Shown piece after piece: positions 38,350 to 51,162 of a DNA stretch of 64,000 nt. A program made the translations under genes and the position numbers. Source of the stretch: Oxytricha trifallax. Lineage: Eukaryota; Ciliophora; Spirotrichea; Sporadotrichida; Oxytrichidae. The notes under the pieces are model-generated. The model saw nothing but the letters and a program-made list of their open reading frames with translations. It made no database searches and had not been told where the DNA came from. Numbering within the stretch: position 1 is the first letter of the stretch; each line of letters opens with the position of its first letter. The stretch is from positions 186,001 to 250,000 of the forward strand of contig ARYC01000080.1 in the NCBI GenBank assembly GCA_000711775.1, read 5' to 3'.

Positions 38350-39755
38350 TAAAAATAAATATTTTTGTAGATTTGAAATTATGACTCTTGATCTCAAAAC
38401 CTTTATCATTTAAATTGAATAAAAAGTTATGTTTGCCTATGTTTTATTAAATTAGCGATCTTCAGTATCATAAAAAACTATATATTTCTTAAAATTGATA
38501 AATCTAAATCTTTTGTATATTGTAGATTGCTCCATCGGCAAAGACACCAAGTTCAATGCTTGTTTACATATTTATATATGTTATATTTTTAATTTGATTT
38601 CAAGCATAAATTATGGATTTCTTTTATACATATCTATTTCTTTTATTGGCTAAAAACTTACAAGCTAAGATGAAGGAGTAAATTAAACAAAAGTTTAATT
38701 GTCCTTCAAGCGAGTAAATAATAAAACAACATTTAAGAACTTTAATTATACTAAAGAAGATAATTAGTGGATTTACTCAATCATATTCTCCCTAGATCCC
38801 TTTTCAATTTAGAAAAGTTATTTCAATCGTTTTTTGACAATTTAAATATATAAGTTGGCAAGTAAAGTATGTTAGTGAAATTATTAGCTTGAGTCTAAGA
38901 ATTCTGAAGTATTCTATGTAGATCTTTTAATATTGGTCACTTGAGCTTCTCGATACCAAACTCACTCAAACATTTCAAAGTCAAGAATTTATAAGTAAAT
39001 ATATAGGACCCTGCTTTTATCTCTTTAAACAGAGAAAATTATAGTATTTTCAGTTGGAGGGGCAGCGTATTGAAACGATGACTCTGATTGCCCTTTAAAG
39101 AAAATTTAATTAAATTAGATTTTAAAAGTATCAGTGCTACATATAGCAGTTTACCAAAAATTATTACTCAATTTGTTCTTTGTACTAATTAAATTAATTA
39201 AATATCAAATTTAGCATAGAAATAAATATCTTAGTAAATTAATAAACTTAATAATATAATAATTCATATTTCGAATTTAAAATTATCATTTAAGATAGTG
39301 ATAGAAAGACAATAAAATGCTTTTACTATTATTTATTCAAATTTTATAAAAATATTGATTCATTAGTATTAAAACCTAAAATGCAAAAAAATATATATAT
39401 TTATTTTATGTAAATTTATAATTTTTTATTGATCTCGAATAGTAATTATAAATTTATTAAGCAAATATAAATTATTGAATTGGATTTAATTCTTTAATAT
39501 TATCGATAAAATACATAAAAAATAGGAGAAATTGAGAAAGCTTAATAAAGATTTAATTTATTAATTCACAACTGCCATGTATTTGGTGTTCGTGTAATTT
39601 AAGTTTAAATAACAGTTAAGATATTATTAAACGAAATACATCTCTGTAGTATTACATGTTTAAGAGAGCACTAATTTTCAACAAGACTATATCTCAATAA
39701 CTCATCAAAACAAATGGCAAAGTAAAAGATATTCTGGCCTAGATCTTTTAGAAAT
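38350..39755. other. AT-rich stretch without recognised feature
   Basis: No recognisable gene. A small G-rich patch at 39,050-39,090 is unexplained. Confidence 0.35.
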
Positions 39756-39759
39756 TTTC

Positions 39760-40460
39760 TCACTCATTCTATTTTGTTGATGCAGTATCAATCAAGTTGT
39801 AGTATTTTTGTAGAGTAAGCTCAGTCTCTTCGAAAATCTTCTATGGCTAAATATGCCCAGACTATATAGAAGGATTAGTATGCTTAATTATATCTTTTTG
39901 GGGTCAAATTCTATGCCCTAAATAATGAAAATTTACCTTTTTGTAAATAGTCATTAGAACTGATGAATTATTGTGAGCTATTCTGGTTTCTATAGTGTTT
40001 ATAAGGCTTGAGAGATTGGCTCCATACTCGACAATTGAATTCAAATTCTCAACGTTTTTTAGCATTTTTTTCCATCTCGGGGTCTGCTACTTTATTCTCT
40101 TATTATTTTTGATATGAAGTTCCAGTGCTTATTCAATACATAGTTATTGAGAGTTGGTTTAATGAAAAAACAGACTTGCTCTTCCTAGTTTTGCTCATTA
40201 AATTGATATACTTAACGCTATTTCATATCGTATTGCAGCACTTCCGCTCTTGAGATAGCACTTATATTTCTAAGTTTTAATTATAAAAATATTGAACTGA
40301 GGTTTGCAATAATTTTAGGTAGATTAATCAAAGATTAATGTTAATACTTACATAGGACATTTGATCTTATCATGATTCTTAGGTAATTTCCTGGATAAAT
40401 CTTACTATAGAAGTAGAGCTTTATAAACTGGCTTAGTGATTTACCGAGGTAGATTTTCAT
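39760..40460 (-). CDS. Probable gene with very short introns, unknown function
   Basis: ATG at 40,460 reads KIYLGKSLSQFIKLYFYSK and YPGNYLRIMIRSNVL, followed by a GTAAGT donor and AT-rich intron-like DNA. The next frame (about 40,275 to 40,050) reads ISAISRAEVLQYDMKQRQVY and NNYVLNKHWNFISKIIREQS. After a frame change, NLNSIVEYGANLSSLINTIE leads to a 19-base intron-like segment (39,918-39,936, GTAAATTTTCATTATTTAG) whose removal continues the frame into GIEFDPKKIQLSIL. The end FEETELTLQKYYNLIDTAS closes at TGA 39,760. It is soluble and helical, family unknown. One or two frame changes are unexplained. Confidence 0.45.
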
Positions 40461-40697
40461 TTTTTATTATAGTTAATAATTTCATTTATATCTTAAATTT
40501 AAAGATATTAAAAACATTACTGTTAGAATAAAAGAGAAAATTTCTGATTTTTCAACTTATACATTTTTACCTATTTTTAATGTATTTTATCGATAGTGGA
40601 AATCAAAGTACATTATCATTAAATGATAAAGATAAATAGAATTTTTATCACCACATTTAATAGCAAGATTTTACTTGATTTTATTTCATTATATTAG

Positions 40698-41710
40698 GAT
40701 ATTATATCAGAGTCAAGCATATAAGTTAGTGACAGCTTTTCCAAAAGATGAAGATATCTGGCTCAAACCCCATACATTTAAATGGTTATTTTGCCAAACA
40801 ATCCTGATAAGCTCAATTTATACTTTTTAATTACAGCAGAGATGGGGGGTAGCTTCAAATATGTGATCTAGCTCTGATAAAAGTCCTTAAATCAAGCTGC
40901 TCAAATTTTCCATAGATAAAACAAAAAAATGAAAGCTCCCCAGACAGTCATGTGAAATCGTTGCATGCATTTGAGTCTCTAAGTCTTTAGAATTTGTAAT
41001 TTAATAATAATAATTATAAGTCTTAAATTAATCAATGATTAAAATTACTTGACCTTCAATTTTAAACTTCCTTATTTTCCTATCTTCAGATATTACTGGA
41101 TCTTTCTACTGTAATTCTTGCATTTGCAATGTTTTGGTTTTAATCAAACTTTATATATGTAAATTTAATTAATTGAAAGATCTTGATATTGTAATTATGT
41201 TAGTAATTATAATCAAAGTGATAATATTCAATTAAATAAATTATTAGTTTTGTTCAATAAATAATTCCTTTGTTAAAAATAGTTTAACTATATTAATTAA
41301 AATAAATAAATTAATAAAAAGACATTATTATTGCAACTTGTATTAATCTATTTTTTTAATAATAATTTTCTTTAGAGAATCAATTATTTATATAATACTC
41401 TGGATTTCATAGACAGATAGGAAATAGTAGAGTGATATAAATTGCTGAAAATGCAATTAATTGCAATGTTGAAACCTCATTTTCTTTTGTCTCCTATCGA
41501 TGACTCTTCTTCATCCAAGTTCTGTTCTAGTTTCTCTTCATTTAAAGTAATGATCTACTCCTCTTGTGATTACCTGATCTTGTATTTCTTTGTTCATTTG
41601 ACTTCTTCTAAGAATTTGTTTGTTCTTAATTGGACTATGGTTGAGTTTGACTTTGCTATTCTTATTTTCAGTGATGCTTACAAAAACAACTGATTTTAAT
41701 GCATACTCAA
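40698..41710. other. Two weak coding-like patches
   Basis: On the plus strand, 40,698-40,860 reads FPKDEDIWLKPHTFKWLFCQ. On the minus strand, 41,465-41,705 reads SQMNKEIQDQVITRGVDHYF and then, after a shift, EEKLEQNLDEEESSIGDKRK. The latter opposes an open plus frame at 41,442-41,693 that I take to be its shadow. No family is recognised. Confidence 0.25.
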
Positions 41711-42169
41711 GCGCTGATTTAGTCGATATTCAGCATGCAAATTATATTATTGAATGTAAGCAAATTTTAAAGTATGGTTGCAAATAGATTAAGTTTTAAG
41801 ATATATAGGATTTAAACATGAAAACAATACTGATAAATCTAGATAAAATTTTATATAAAATAAAAATATACAAAGAATTTCTTAGTAATCTTGATAGAAT
41901 ATTGTTAATATAATATGTTGATGATTGAGTATTATATAAATGGATGTTTAGAGCTCAACATTTTTAATATAAATTCCAAATTTAATTTTAGATTTGTCAA
42001 TTTATTTACAATCTATGATTCTGGAATTATATAACACAATTTGCTTGAATAATTTATTAGTTTATTTACGTTCATTTATAAGCTTTAATGCTTGATTCAT
42101 TCATAATTCATAAACTGTTATGGTAAAAAAAACATTATAATTTCAAATAAAAATCTAATATATCAATCT

Positions 42170-45100
42170 TTAAACTTCTTTCTCATTCTATTACTTACAT
42201 TCTGCTTCTAAATAAAGAGATAGCTCTAAACTTCTGCGAGGCTCTCGAATTTTTCACTAAATAATTCTTCCTAATCTTAATGCAATTGCTACTTCTCCAT
42301 TCTCATTTTTTAGAGTCAACTCTTCTCAGGCATCTGCTTAACAGTTCATGTTGCTATATATGTTCCGTTTTATTATAATCAATTAACCATAACAATTCGT
42401 TCCTTTTCTTCGCAATATAATCTGATTTTAAAGTCAGATTTATCAATCTCCATCTCATATAGTCATCTTCAAAACTTAACATCATATACCACTTCTACAT
42501 ACTCAACCAGTATTTAGCGAATACAAAGAATATTGGATCTCCTGGTAAATCTAGTCCAAAGCGATTTGTCATAAGGATGGCCATTATTTCGAAGTCTTTT
42601 GTGTCTGTTGTTTAGTTAAAAACTGCCTTGCATACAATTATAGCAAAATAAAACTCTTTACTCTAATGAAAAAATGAAAATAAATCTGAAACTTCAATAA
42701 AAAATAAAACTAAAAAATTAGGATTTACAAACTTTGAGAATATTTCTATTTAAAAGTGTTTCGTTTTCTTTAAAATTTCTTTCATATCTCTAATCATATT
42801 AGTCCATAGAATATTCTTTATTCTTGTCTTTGTGTCGCCTTTTGAGGTTGCTCCTTACACCATTGCTGCTTGACTCAAGTAGTACCCTTGTAAAAATATT
42901 ATTTTATTTGTGTTTTTTGTAACTTAAATTTTTATTGAAATACACAACATCTTACGTCCAGATATTTTTGCCTTTTAAATATGATAAATTTATTTATAAT
43001 TTTCTTTCAATTTTTACAAAAATATCATGATTATCTCTGCCATAAAAATGATGATCAGAGATAAGTATTTCTAAAAATTGCTAACTCCCAATTTGTCTTC
43101 TTTGTGTAATTCATCCATTCATTTCCAGAATATTTTGATATTATCAGTATAACTCAGCTTTTGAAGCTCTTATCCCTGCTATGAGAATATGTCTGAATTG
43201 TTATGCCCTTAATATATTGTGAGTCCCTACAAAATCAATCGATCTCTATTTAATAGTTTGTTTATCTAATACTTCTGTAAAGCTATGCTTTCCCTTTGTT
43301 ATCATCTACTTGTCTGAAATATATTAAATTCTTTCTTCTAGATTTTCATGCCTGAAATCTTGTCCTCATATTATTATTTATTATTGATTTTTTACAGTAA
43401 AATACATATGTTCATACCATAATTTCCAATTTCTTGTGCTTTCCTTCTGGGCTATTCTCTGCTACTGAATCTAAAAAGGGCTTTCTAAATCTTGTTTCAG
43501 GTGCTAGGATAGTACCCCATATTTATCATCCTAATTGTTTAAGAGTACCTTTCTTAAATAAATGTGCAACTTTATCGAAAACTTTACTTGTAACCTCTGA
43601 GTATATTAAATTCCTGATTTCTATCTGAACTGCTTGGTTCTTACTGTGCCTTCCTCGAGCTTATAAAACAGTGAACTCAAGGCTTATGTCTCATTTATCT
43701 TTTAGCTTTCATTAGATTTTAAAATAACAGTATATTTTGAATCAAATGGTTTGTATTGTAAAATTTTTAATTATCATTTTCTTTCTTTCCATGCATTTTT
43801 AAACTTTTGCTTCGACCTCAATATTGTCATATGATTTCTTTAAGATTTTATCAGAATACTAGTTTCTTTTTAATATTAAAGTCACTGTCAATCCCATTTT
43901 ATTGCAATTTTTGGTTGTACTTTTATTGGTATTATTCTTCCTTAACTTCTTCCTCTATCTAGTTAAGCTACCTTTTTAATTTTACATCATATTTTTTCTT
44001 ATTATTATTTTATTTGGAATTTTGATTATAATTTTCTTATTTTTCGCCAATTATAATTCAATGTTAATTATTATAGTTTTTTGTAATTTAATCAGTAAAT
44101 TTATGTTTTAAGTTTTCTAAAGCTGCTTTAACCTATCATTTTAGAACATATGCTTTTTAATAATTGGTTGACTTTCTAATAGTACGCTTCTAATCCTCTT
44201 ATTCTATCATTCTACCAAATCAAATTTGATAAAACCTCAATCTAATTTCTGTTGTCGACCCATGCTTCGTTGATTAGGTTACAACTTTTCAAATGGATAG
44301 TATTTACAAAAGTTTAATTGATGTTACAGTCATGATCATTCCGTAGTCCCAAAAAATTCTCCCTTAACTTATGGTAGTCATCACATAATTTCTCAGAATA
44401 GCATCTTTCTTAGATATTTTTTTCTTCATGGACAAGGTCATTGCTTTATATTCACGAAATACTTATCTAAGTTTAAATTCATCTTTTCTATGCTCCTCTG
44501 AACTAATTTGCCAATTTAAAAAAAAACTTCCACTTTATTTTGGCTTAGTGACATTTTGTATTATTTTGTTAACGAAAACTCTTAGAATATTAATTGCTAT
44601 TCTTTGAAATTGGAAAATGGGTTTAAATTTATTAATCCTCTCCAGTTTTAAATGCCCTGTGGTTAATTATATAAAATAGAGGTCAGATCTACGAAATTAT
44701 AATTGTATCAAATTTTATTGATTCCTTTAACAAGAGAGACTCTAATAAAAGAAGGTTTATTTAATTTTTTCCGACTTTTTCCTCTCTCTGAGCATTTTTG
44801 TTCTAGATTATCATTTAGGCATTATTATTTTATCTTCTATACTCTTTATATGATCTTTTCTTCGGTAATCTCCTGGAATTCTTTCGAGTTATAAAAATAT
44901 TATATTTTTGTGTTTAGTTTCAAGCTATGTGACTTTTCAAATTCTTAAAAACACTAATACACTTTTTAGAGTTATTTCCTGTTCTTCACATTGAGTAAAA
45001 TATCCTCTGCAAACGCCAGTAATTTCCTCTATTTATATTAGTTATACTTATTATTTTTAGGCATATATGCTATCTTTTTTGAAGATATTGAACAACAATG

Positions 45101-47480
45101 GGGATAGTCAATAATCTTTTACAACATCTTGTTAGACTCTATCTCTTCAATCAATATGACAATTCTGCAATTTTTTCATTTTGTACTAATTACTAAGTTG
45201 TTTGCCTCATACGTATCTGTAAACATTCTGCCAGTCTGTGAATGGGAAAGCTTTCTATTTTTACTCTTCCGTCTGATTACTTGACATGCTAAAGTAATCT
45301 AATCAAATTGATATGTGTGATTTTATTTTTTTTTAAATCCATCATAGTAATTATTTGCATGTATTACTTGGCTTATTTGATTTTTATTTTGCTTTAATTT
45401 TCTCAATAATTTTACTTAAATTTGAGGTTAATACAATAGGTCGCATACTACTAATTTCAGGATATGAATATTTATAGTATTTGACCAATTTGACTAATCC
45501 TCATTCCCTCAAGTTTTGCTGGAATGAGCCAGAGTTAATACAATCGGATATCCTTTTGTTGACTACTCATTTAATTTTTTCTGATTAGGCTTGCATTTTT
45601 CATAAAATTCTTACATTCCAACTTCTAAAATAATAAATTCTGAAATACTATTTTCGTTATCTTATGTCTTGCAGAATTTCTAATTATTTTATATTTTTTT
45701 CGTCTCTTCTCTTTGTAAATATTTACGTTTGACTCCATTCATCTTTATTCATTTAAATCATTGTTTAACTAATGACTTTACATCTGTTTTTCATTCTTGT
45801 TAGAATTATTTCACTGCTTACTTAAAGCCTTTTAATAACTTCGCTTATTTCTTAATTTTTGTTTGTCTTTTCATTATATAAAAGCGTCCCTTTAATTCAT
45901 TTCTATCAAATCAGTGTTTTATGTCTAATAGATTCTCTCCACCATTGCTTAGTGTCTTTTTATCAGTTTCCATTAGTGATAATATTAATAAAATATATTC
46001 ATATTATAAAGATTTAAATTCAAATTAGATAAATTAAAATAATCATCGATTCATAATTGTTTTAATATATAATTTGTAGTAGCAGAATCTAAATGAGTGT
46101 TTCTAGCGATTGATAATAATCATCTACTTCAGGCTCTAATCTTGCTTAACTAATCCTTTCATTTTTTTAAAAAAAAAGTCATTTTAAAAGAAATTAAATT
46201 AATGGGAGTTTTAATTAATGTAATTAAAATATTTTAATTTTAATAATTTCCTCCTTTATAATATACTTTTATTAAATTATTCTTTATCACACATTATGGC
46301 AATTGCTAATACCAAGTCTTTGCTTTACTTTGTCTTCTAATTACACTTTTAATCAGATTTTTAAAGAAATATTTAGGTCTTTAAGAAACATCTTTTTCCG
46401 ATCATTCTGAATATATTACGCCATTACTTCTGAATGTCTGTTATTTTCACTGTTCTTTTTCTATAAGTTAAAGATCATTTATAGTATCTAATTTTAAATT
46501 TTACCAAGATTAGTTTGTGGTCACTCGGACTTAATCTACTAGTTCGCAATAAATTGTTTCCATATTTTAGAAGATTTGTTTTTGTTTATTCTCTGCAGTG
46601 TCCTCTCCTTCTCCTTCTGGAATTGATTCTTTTAAAATATTTTCTTCATCTTCTAACTTTACTCCCATAAATGGAAGTTGAACTCTTCCATTTTGGATGT
46701 TTTTCACTATGCTGCATTTTTTTTAAAAAAAATTATTATTAATATTTATCTGTATTTAGAGTTCTTTGACTCCCTCTTTGTAATACGGCTATAAGGAAAT
46801 AGTAGTTAGTAATACGGAAAGCGTTCTATATTCAAATTATTTCATGCTAAGACCTGACTCAAACGTTTTTACCTTATTCAATAATACTTCCCGCTATTTA
46901 ATGTTGATACTCTTCAGCAACTCTTTAAATGGGCTTGTGTAATATTTTAACTTTTTAGCCCTATGATGCTTTCTAGTCTCATTTCCACATGTCCTATAAA
47001 ATCGGATCACTTTTCCTCTAACTCCTTCATCATTTGTTTTTACTTTAGTCTGGTATCCAGCCTCGTGAACATATTTCTAGTTCGAACTGCTAAACTGAAT
47101 TCTGTATTTTACTGCTGATATTCTCTTTCTCTTCTTATTGCGCTGTTTTCTGCAAATCTATCATTTCTTGTAGCCCGTTTCTCAGATTATCTTTGAGGTT
47201 AATAGAAATGAAGTTCTTGGCTGTTGTCTTAACAGGACAATATGTCCGTATAAGTTTTTGTAATTATTCCTATGCTCTTGAACATTAAGTATTATTAATT
47301 TGCACGTCCACTCTTTGAATACTTAAAATAATCCTCAATGGATTTATGCGTTTTTTTTGCGCCTGTTTGTTACTGTTCAAGGATATCAGTAATCTTCTCC
47401 TTTCTTTCATCTTTAACCACTCACTTCCACCTAAATACACCTTTGTTTATTTTAAATTGATTTTAATTTACTCTGCTCTA
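42170..47480 (-). mobile_element. LINE (non-LTR) retrotransposon, degenerate
   Basis: About 5.3 kb with strong pyrimidine bias on the plus strand, hence coding bias on the minus strand. The reverse transcriptase is recognisable: SSMRPIVLTSNLSKIIEKIK (about 45,410-45,480, the RPISL..KIIEK motif), LSPLLFNIF (about 45,080-45,100) and LAFAEDILLNVKN (about 45,000, the position of YxDD/FADD). Upstream, RLSPSDHKLILVKF (about 46,505-46,545) fits the SDH motif at the C-terminal end of an APE-type endonuclease. A basic region continues to about 42,180. Many frameshifts and TGA codons are present, and no long frame survives. No poly-A tail or target duplication is identified. Confidence 0.75.
44700..45600 (-). 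pseudogene. LINE reverse transcriptase domain
   Basis: This is the RNA-directed DNA polymerase part of the LINE. Motifs in order on the minus strand are RPIVLTSNLSKIIEKI, then a diverged palm, LSPLLFNIFKKD, LAFAEDILL (second catalytic Asp replaced by Glu-Asp order AED) and FEKSHSLKLNTKK. Frame changes separate the motifs. The AED at the usual ADD site, together with the frameshifts, argues that this copy is inactive. Confidence 0.7.
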
Positions 47481-48249
47481 TTTAAAAATGTTGATTTAAC
47501 TGTGTTTTATTAAATAATATTAACGTTTTTATAAAAATAAGTTAAGAGTGCTTGTTCATGTGAGCTTTCAATATTAACTAAATTTAATTAATAATTAATG
47601 AAGCATCATATAATTTGGTTGTCATTCGTAAATATGATGCTGCAACTTAATTAAAACTATTTATAAATTCAAAAAATATAATAATAAAGGAAACTTGCCA
47701 TAGATTTAACAAATAACACTGACTAAAGATGAGTTCCAATTAGCTGTTATTAAATGAAAAATATAAATGAGAGAAAGACATATTATAAATTAATTAATTG
47801 CAATTATACTTCAATGAACACTCTCCTAACTATAAAATATATTCTATGCTCAATTGATAAGTAATACCTTATATAACAATTTATCCTTCTTTCAATACCT
47901 ATTCATCGTTTAATATAGACCATATATAAGCAGGGTTGACAATAAAATCTTTTTAAAATGTAATAATCTTTATGCGCTATAAAAATATAAATTTATAATA
48001 TTATCACATTGCAAAGGATAATGAATATGGTGGAAATGGCACTATTCAAACTTTTTATTTTCACTACAAATTATCATTATATTTTTCTGGCATCAATACT
48101 GACTTCATTCATTTTGAATTAATTTATCATTTAAATGGAAAACGAAAAGAGACATTTACAATTTTTTAGCAAAATAGGGATATTATCGAAGTTTAGAACA
48201 GAAAAAACTTCTGTAAGAAACAAGTAGAGAATAAAGTCTGATTTTATAA

Positions 48250-48985
48250 AAAAAAAAAACAAATTTTAATCCTCTTTGGAGTGTCCTATACCCTTTACAA
48301 TCTTCTACAAGAGGCACATACTAATCATGTACTAGATCTTTTCGTCTTAGTTCAGCAGACAATAATAAAGAACATAATTGACCAAAGATTTTAGACTAGG
48401 GCTTCGCTTTCTCATCCTTGTCAATTATTATTTTTTTTACATTTTTGTAGAAAATATTAAAGCTAATATCCACCACTTCTATTAAATTCTTAAATAATCA
48501 AGTATTTTTAATTTATTGTTCCAAAAAATGCTTATTTATTATTAAGTCTCATGACTTTATCATACTTAACGAAATTTAAATTAAAAAGTAGCCAGTAACT
48601 CTTTTCTGTAAGATTAAGTTCATATGTGATTAATTAAAATTTATTGTAATAATTACTGCACTTTTAAATAATTTTTGTAAAAAAATGTCAAAATAAGATT
48701 TTGATGAAATATGAACCCCGATTATTTTAGTATTTGCTAATAAATGTTAAATGATTTGTTATATATTAGTTAATTTTTTTAAGATGCGTATATATTCGGT
48801 GAGCTCACTAGGAGCACAAGAGAGACAAATAATATTGGCGATAAAGCTAAAGATTTATCCATGATTATGGTGGCACATATTGAGGTTGGAACTCAATTCG
48901 GTCTGCACTTTCTTGCCACACTTTAAAATGTAACATAAGAGTACCATCAATTTTCTATACTTTATCAAAGAAAAAGATATAAGGT
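48250..48985 (+). other. Two coding-like patches, possibly one gene
   Basis: Plus frame at about 48,260-48,430 reads LFGVSYTLYNLLQEAHTNHV and DLFVLVQQTIIKNIIDQRF. A second at about 48,785-48,980 reads NNIGDKAKDLSMIMVAHIEV and GTQFGLHFLATLQNVTQEYH. Both have G+C above background, with AT-rich DNA between. No family is recognised. Confidence 0.25.
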
Positions 48986-49390
48986 AGGTAAAAATTTCTT
49001 AAAAACATAATGCCATATTTAATAGTTTATGGTCTCAATACTATTTTTATATGAATATATAATATTTGCAATTATTAATACTAAATATTATAAATAGGTA
49101 TCTAATTAAATTTTGATCTCATTTTTATTTCCCTTGTCTTAAGCGATTCACACTATATAAGTTTAATAAAAAAAAGATATATAAAAGCTTTTTTGCTAAT
49201 TATTCCAACTATCTTAATAAATTACGTGTAATATATAATGAGTTTTTAAATGATAAATATTTTAGCGCAAGTTACAAACCATTACTCTAATTTTATATCA
49301 TTCAAATCCCGGTCTTCTTCATAAGGTACAGTTTGAACCTAAATCCTTAAGTTTCTAAATAAATAAAATCTTTTATAAAGATAATTAGTA

Positions 49391-49793
49391 GGAATACATT
49401 CGAAATTGGGAAATTATAATTAAATTAATCAAAATTAAATCAAATTAGTGACAGTTAAAGTTGGCCAATTTAAACGATCTTGGGCTCATTCGATAGAGAA
49501 TTCAAAATTAGCTGGACTTTATTATTGCGGTACTATTTATCGCATCCCTGGAGCGAGATAACTCGACTTTAATGTGAGGGTATAATTTAATGAATTAAAA
49601 TGAGTTTAATTAAACTCAAGTTATCTCGCTCCAGGTATGCGATAAAATAGTACTGCCAATAGTAAAGTCCAGCTAATTTTTAATTCTCTATCGAATGAGC
49701 CCAAGATCGTTTAAAATGGAAAACTTTAACTGCCAATATATTGAATTATTATAAATTTGAATTAAATTAATTTCCCAATTTTAAATGTATTCT
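49391..49793. mobile_element. Foldback element of the GGAATACATT family, empty
   Basis: 403 bp flanked by TA. The ends are GGAATACATTCGAAATTGGG and, in reverse complement, AGAATACATTTAAAATTGGG. Long arms (shared blocks GACAGTTAAAGTT, GATCTTGGGCTCATTCGATA, GAGCGAGATAACT) face each other across a loop of about 40 bases near 49,575-49,610. The arm core is homologous to the foldback at 59,871-60,173. It encodes nothing. Confidence 0.85.
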
Positions 49794-49799
49794 TACAAA

Positions 49800-51095
49800 A
49801 TTAAACATTGTTTTAACTCCAAATGTCAAATATTACTAGACTAATATGTCACTCGAGAATTGTTGGATTGTATCCTACAACTTAAGTATAGTAACAGACA
49901 GAATTATATATTAAAGAAAGGTTTATTTAACTATTAATATATAAAATGCTTTAGATTGAAGTTTTAAAAGAAATGCCGATTCATTGATAAGTGTCTGTAA
50001 TCGCCTTATTTTTAATACAAAATTGTCAAGAATTTTTATAAAAGTACTTAAACATCTATAATTTAAGTTTAAATTTGCAATAGTACTTTAATACATGTAA
50101 TAAGGATTGAATTTAAATAGTGGAAAAAAATGAGTAAAATGATAGACTTATAAAAGATAACTATGAGCACTTTTTGCTATATCAAGAGTCGTTTGAATTG
50201 TCCGTTAAGGAATCTATGATTATTGGAGAATTAACTAAAACTTTTGATAATAAATTGGAAAGCACACACAGAAGAAATATAATCTTTTTATTTTTTAAAT
50301 TTTATGGGTCATTTAGTAACCAAGCGAATATGTATATTTAAGTTATATTAAATAATAAATGGTTAATGAATTAAAAAACCAAAAAAGAAATTTTCATAAA
50401 AATATTAATAATTATTTGAACTGCATATGTTAAAATTTAATCCAGCTTTTAATTACATGTATTCCTTAAATTTTTGTATAACCTTTAAAAGTATTTGGAA
50501 CTATTTGATTGGGAAAAACAAGAATTTGCTCTTTAGTTTTATTTAAAAAATTGAAATCTTATAGTGTATGACTAAGTAGTTTTAATCTAAATAAAGCGTA
50601 ATAATCAGTTTATTTAGAAACACTTGTAATTGTTTGAGGATTATGCATGCCCTAAAAAGCAAATGACGTTAGGATTATGTCAAAGTGTTAAACTATTTTT
50701 TACTATTTTGTTTTAGAATTAAATTTACGAAAATCTCAAAAGTGGAGCTTTGTTAGAATTAGCAAAATACTTTGGGGAGAAGCTCACAAAAGTACTATAA
50801 AATGTTGACAAGAATATTAAAACTTATAAAATTCTCTGGATAAAGTCATTCCTTTATTATTTAATATCTATCTTTTATTTTTAGATAGGACAAATACTCG
50901 AAAATATATTTTGAAAATATCCTCCTTTTTTTAACAATTTGCCAAAAAATTGATTTAGAATCTAAAAAATAATAATGTCGATCATTCATGACTTTTACTA
51001 TGAAAAATTGTAATTATGATTGTTTTATGCATATACTAAATACAATATATTTGTAGAATAATTAAAAATTTTTGCAAAAATTTTAAGAGCATTAA
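49800..51095. other. AT-rich stretch without recognised feature
   Basis: No recognisable gene or element. Confidence 0.4.
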
Positions 51096-51101
51096 ATGAT
51101 T

Positions 51102-51150
51102 CCGTAAATTTAATATGAAAGTTTAAATTAATTAATAAAATAAATCACAC
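51102..51150. repeat. Left terminal inverted repeat of composite transposon
   Basis: 49 bases, identical in reverse complement to 58,558-58,606; preceded by ATT. The methyltransferase stop codon lies only 13 bases further in. Confidence 0.95.
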
Positions 51151-51162
51151 ATATATAACAAT

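Noticed and set aside
41442..41693. 83-codon plus ORF
   Set aside because: The opposite strand carries a more protein-like, charged reading; I take the plus frame as its shadow.
43434..44894. Plus-strand ORFs at 43,434-43,628 and 44,703-44,894
   Set aside because: They oppose the minus-strand LINE and follow its pyrimidine bias; shadows.
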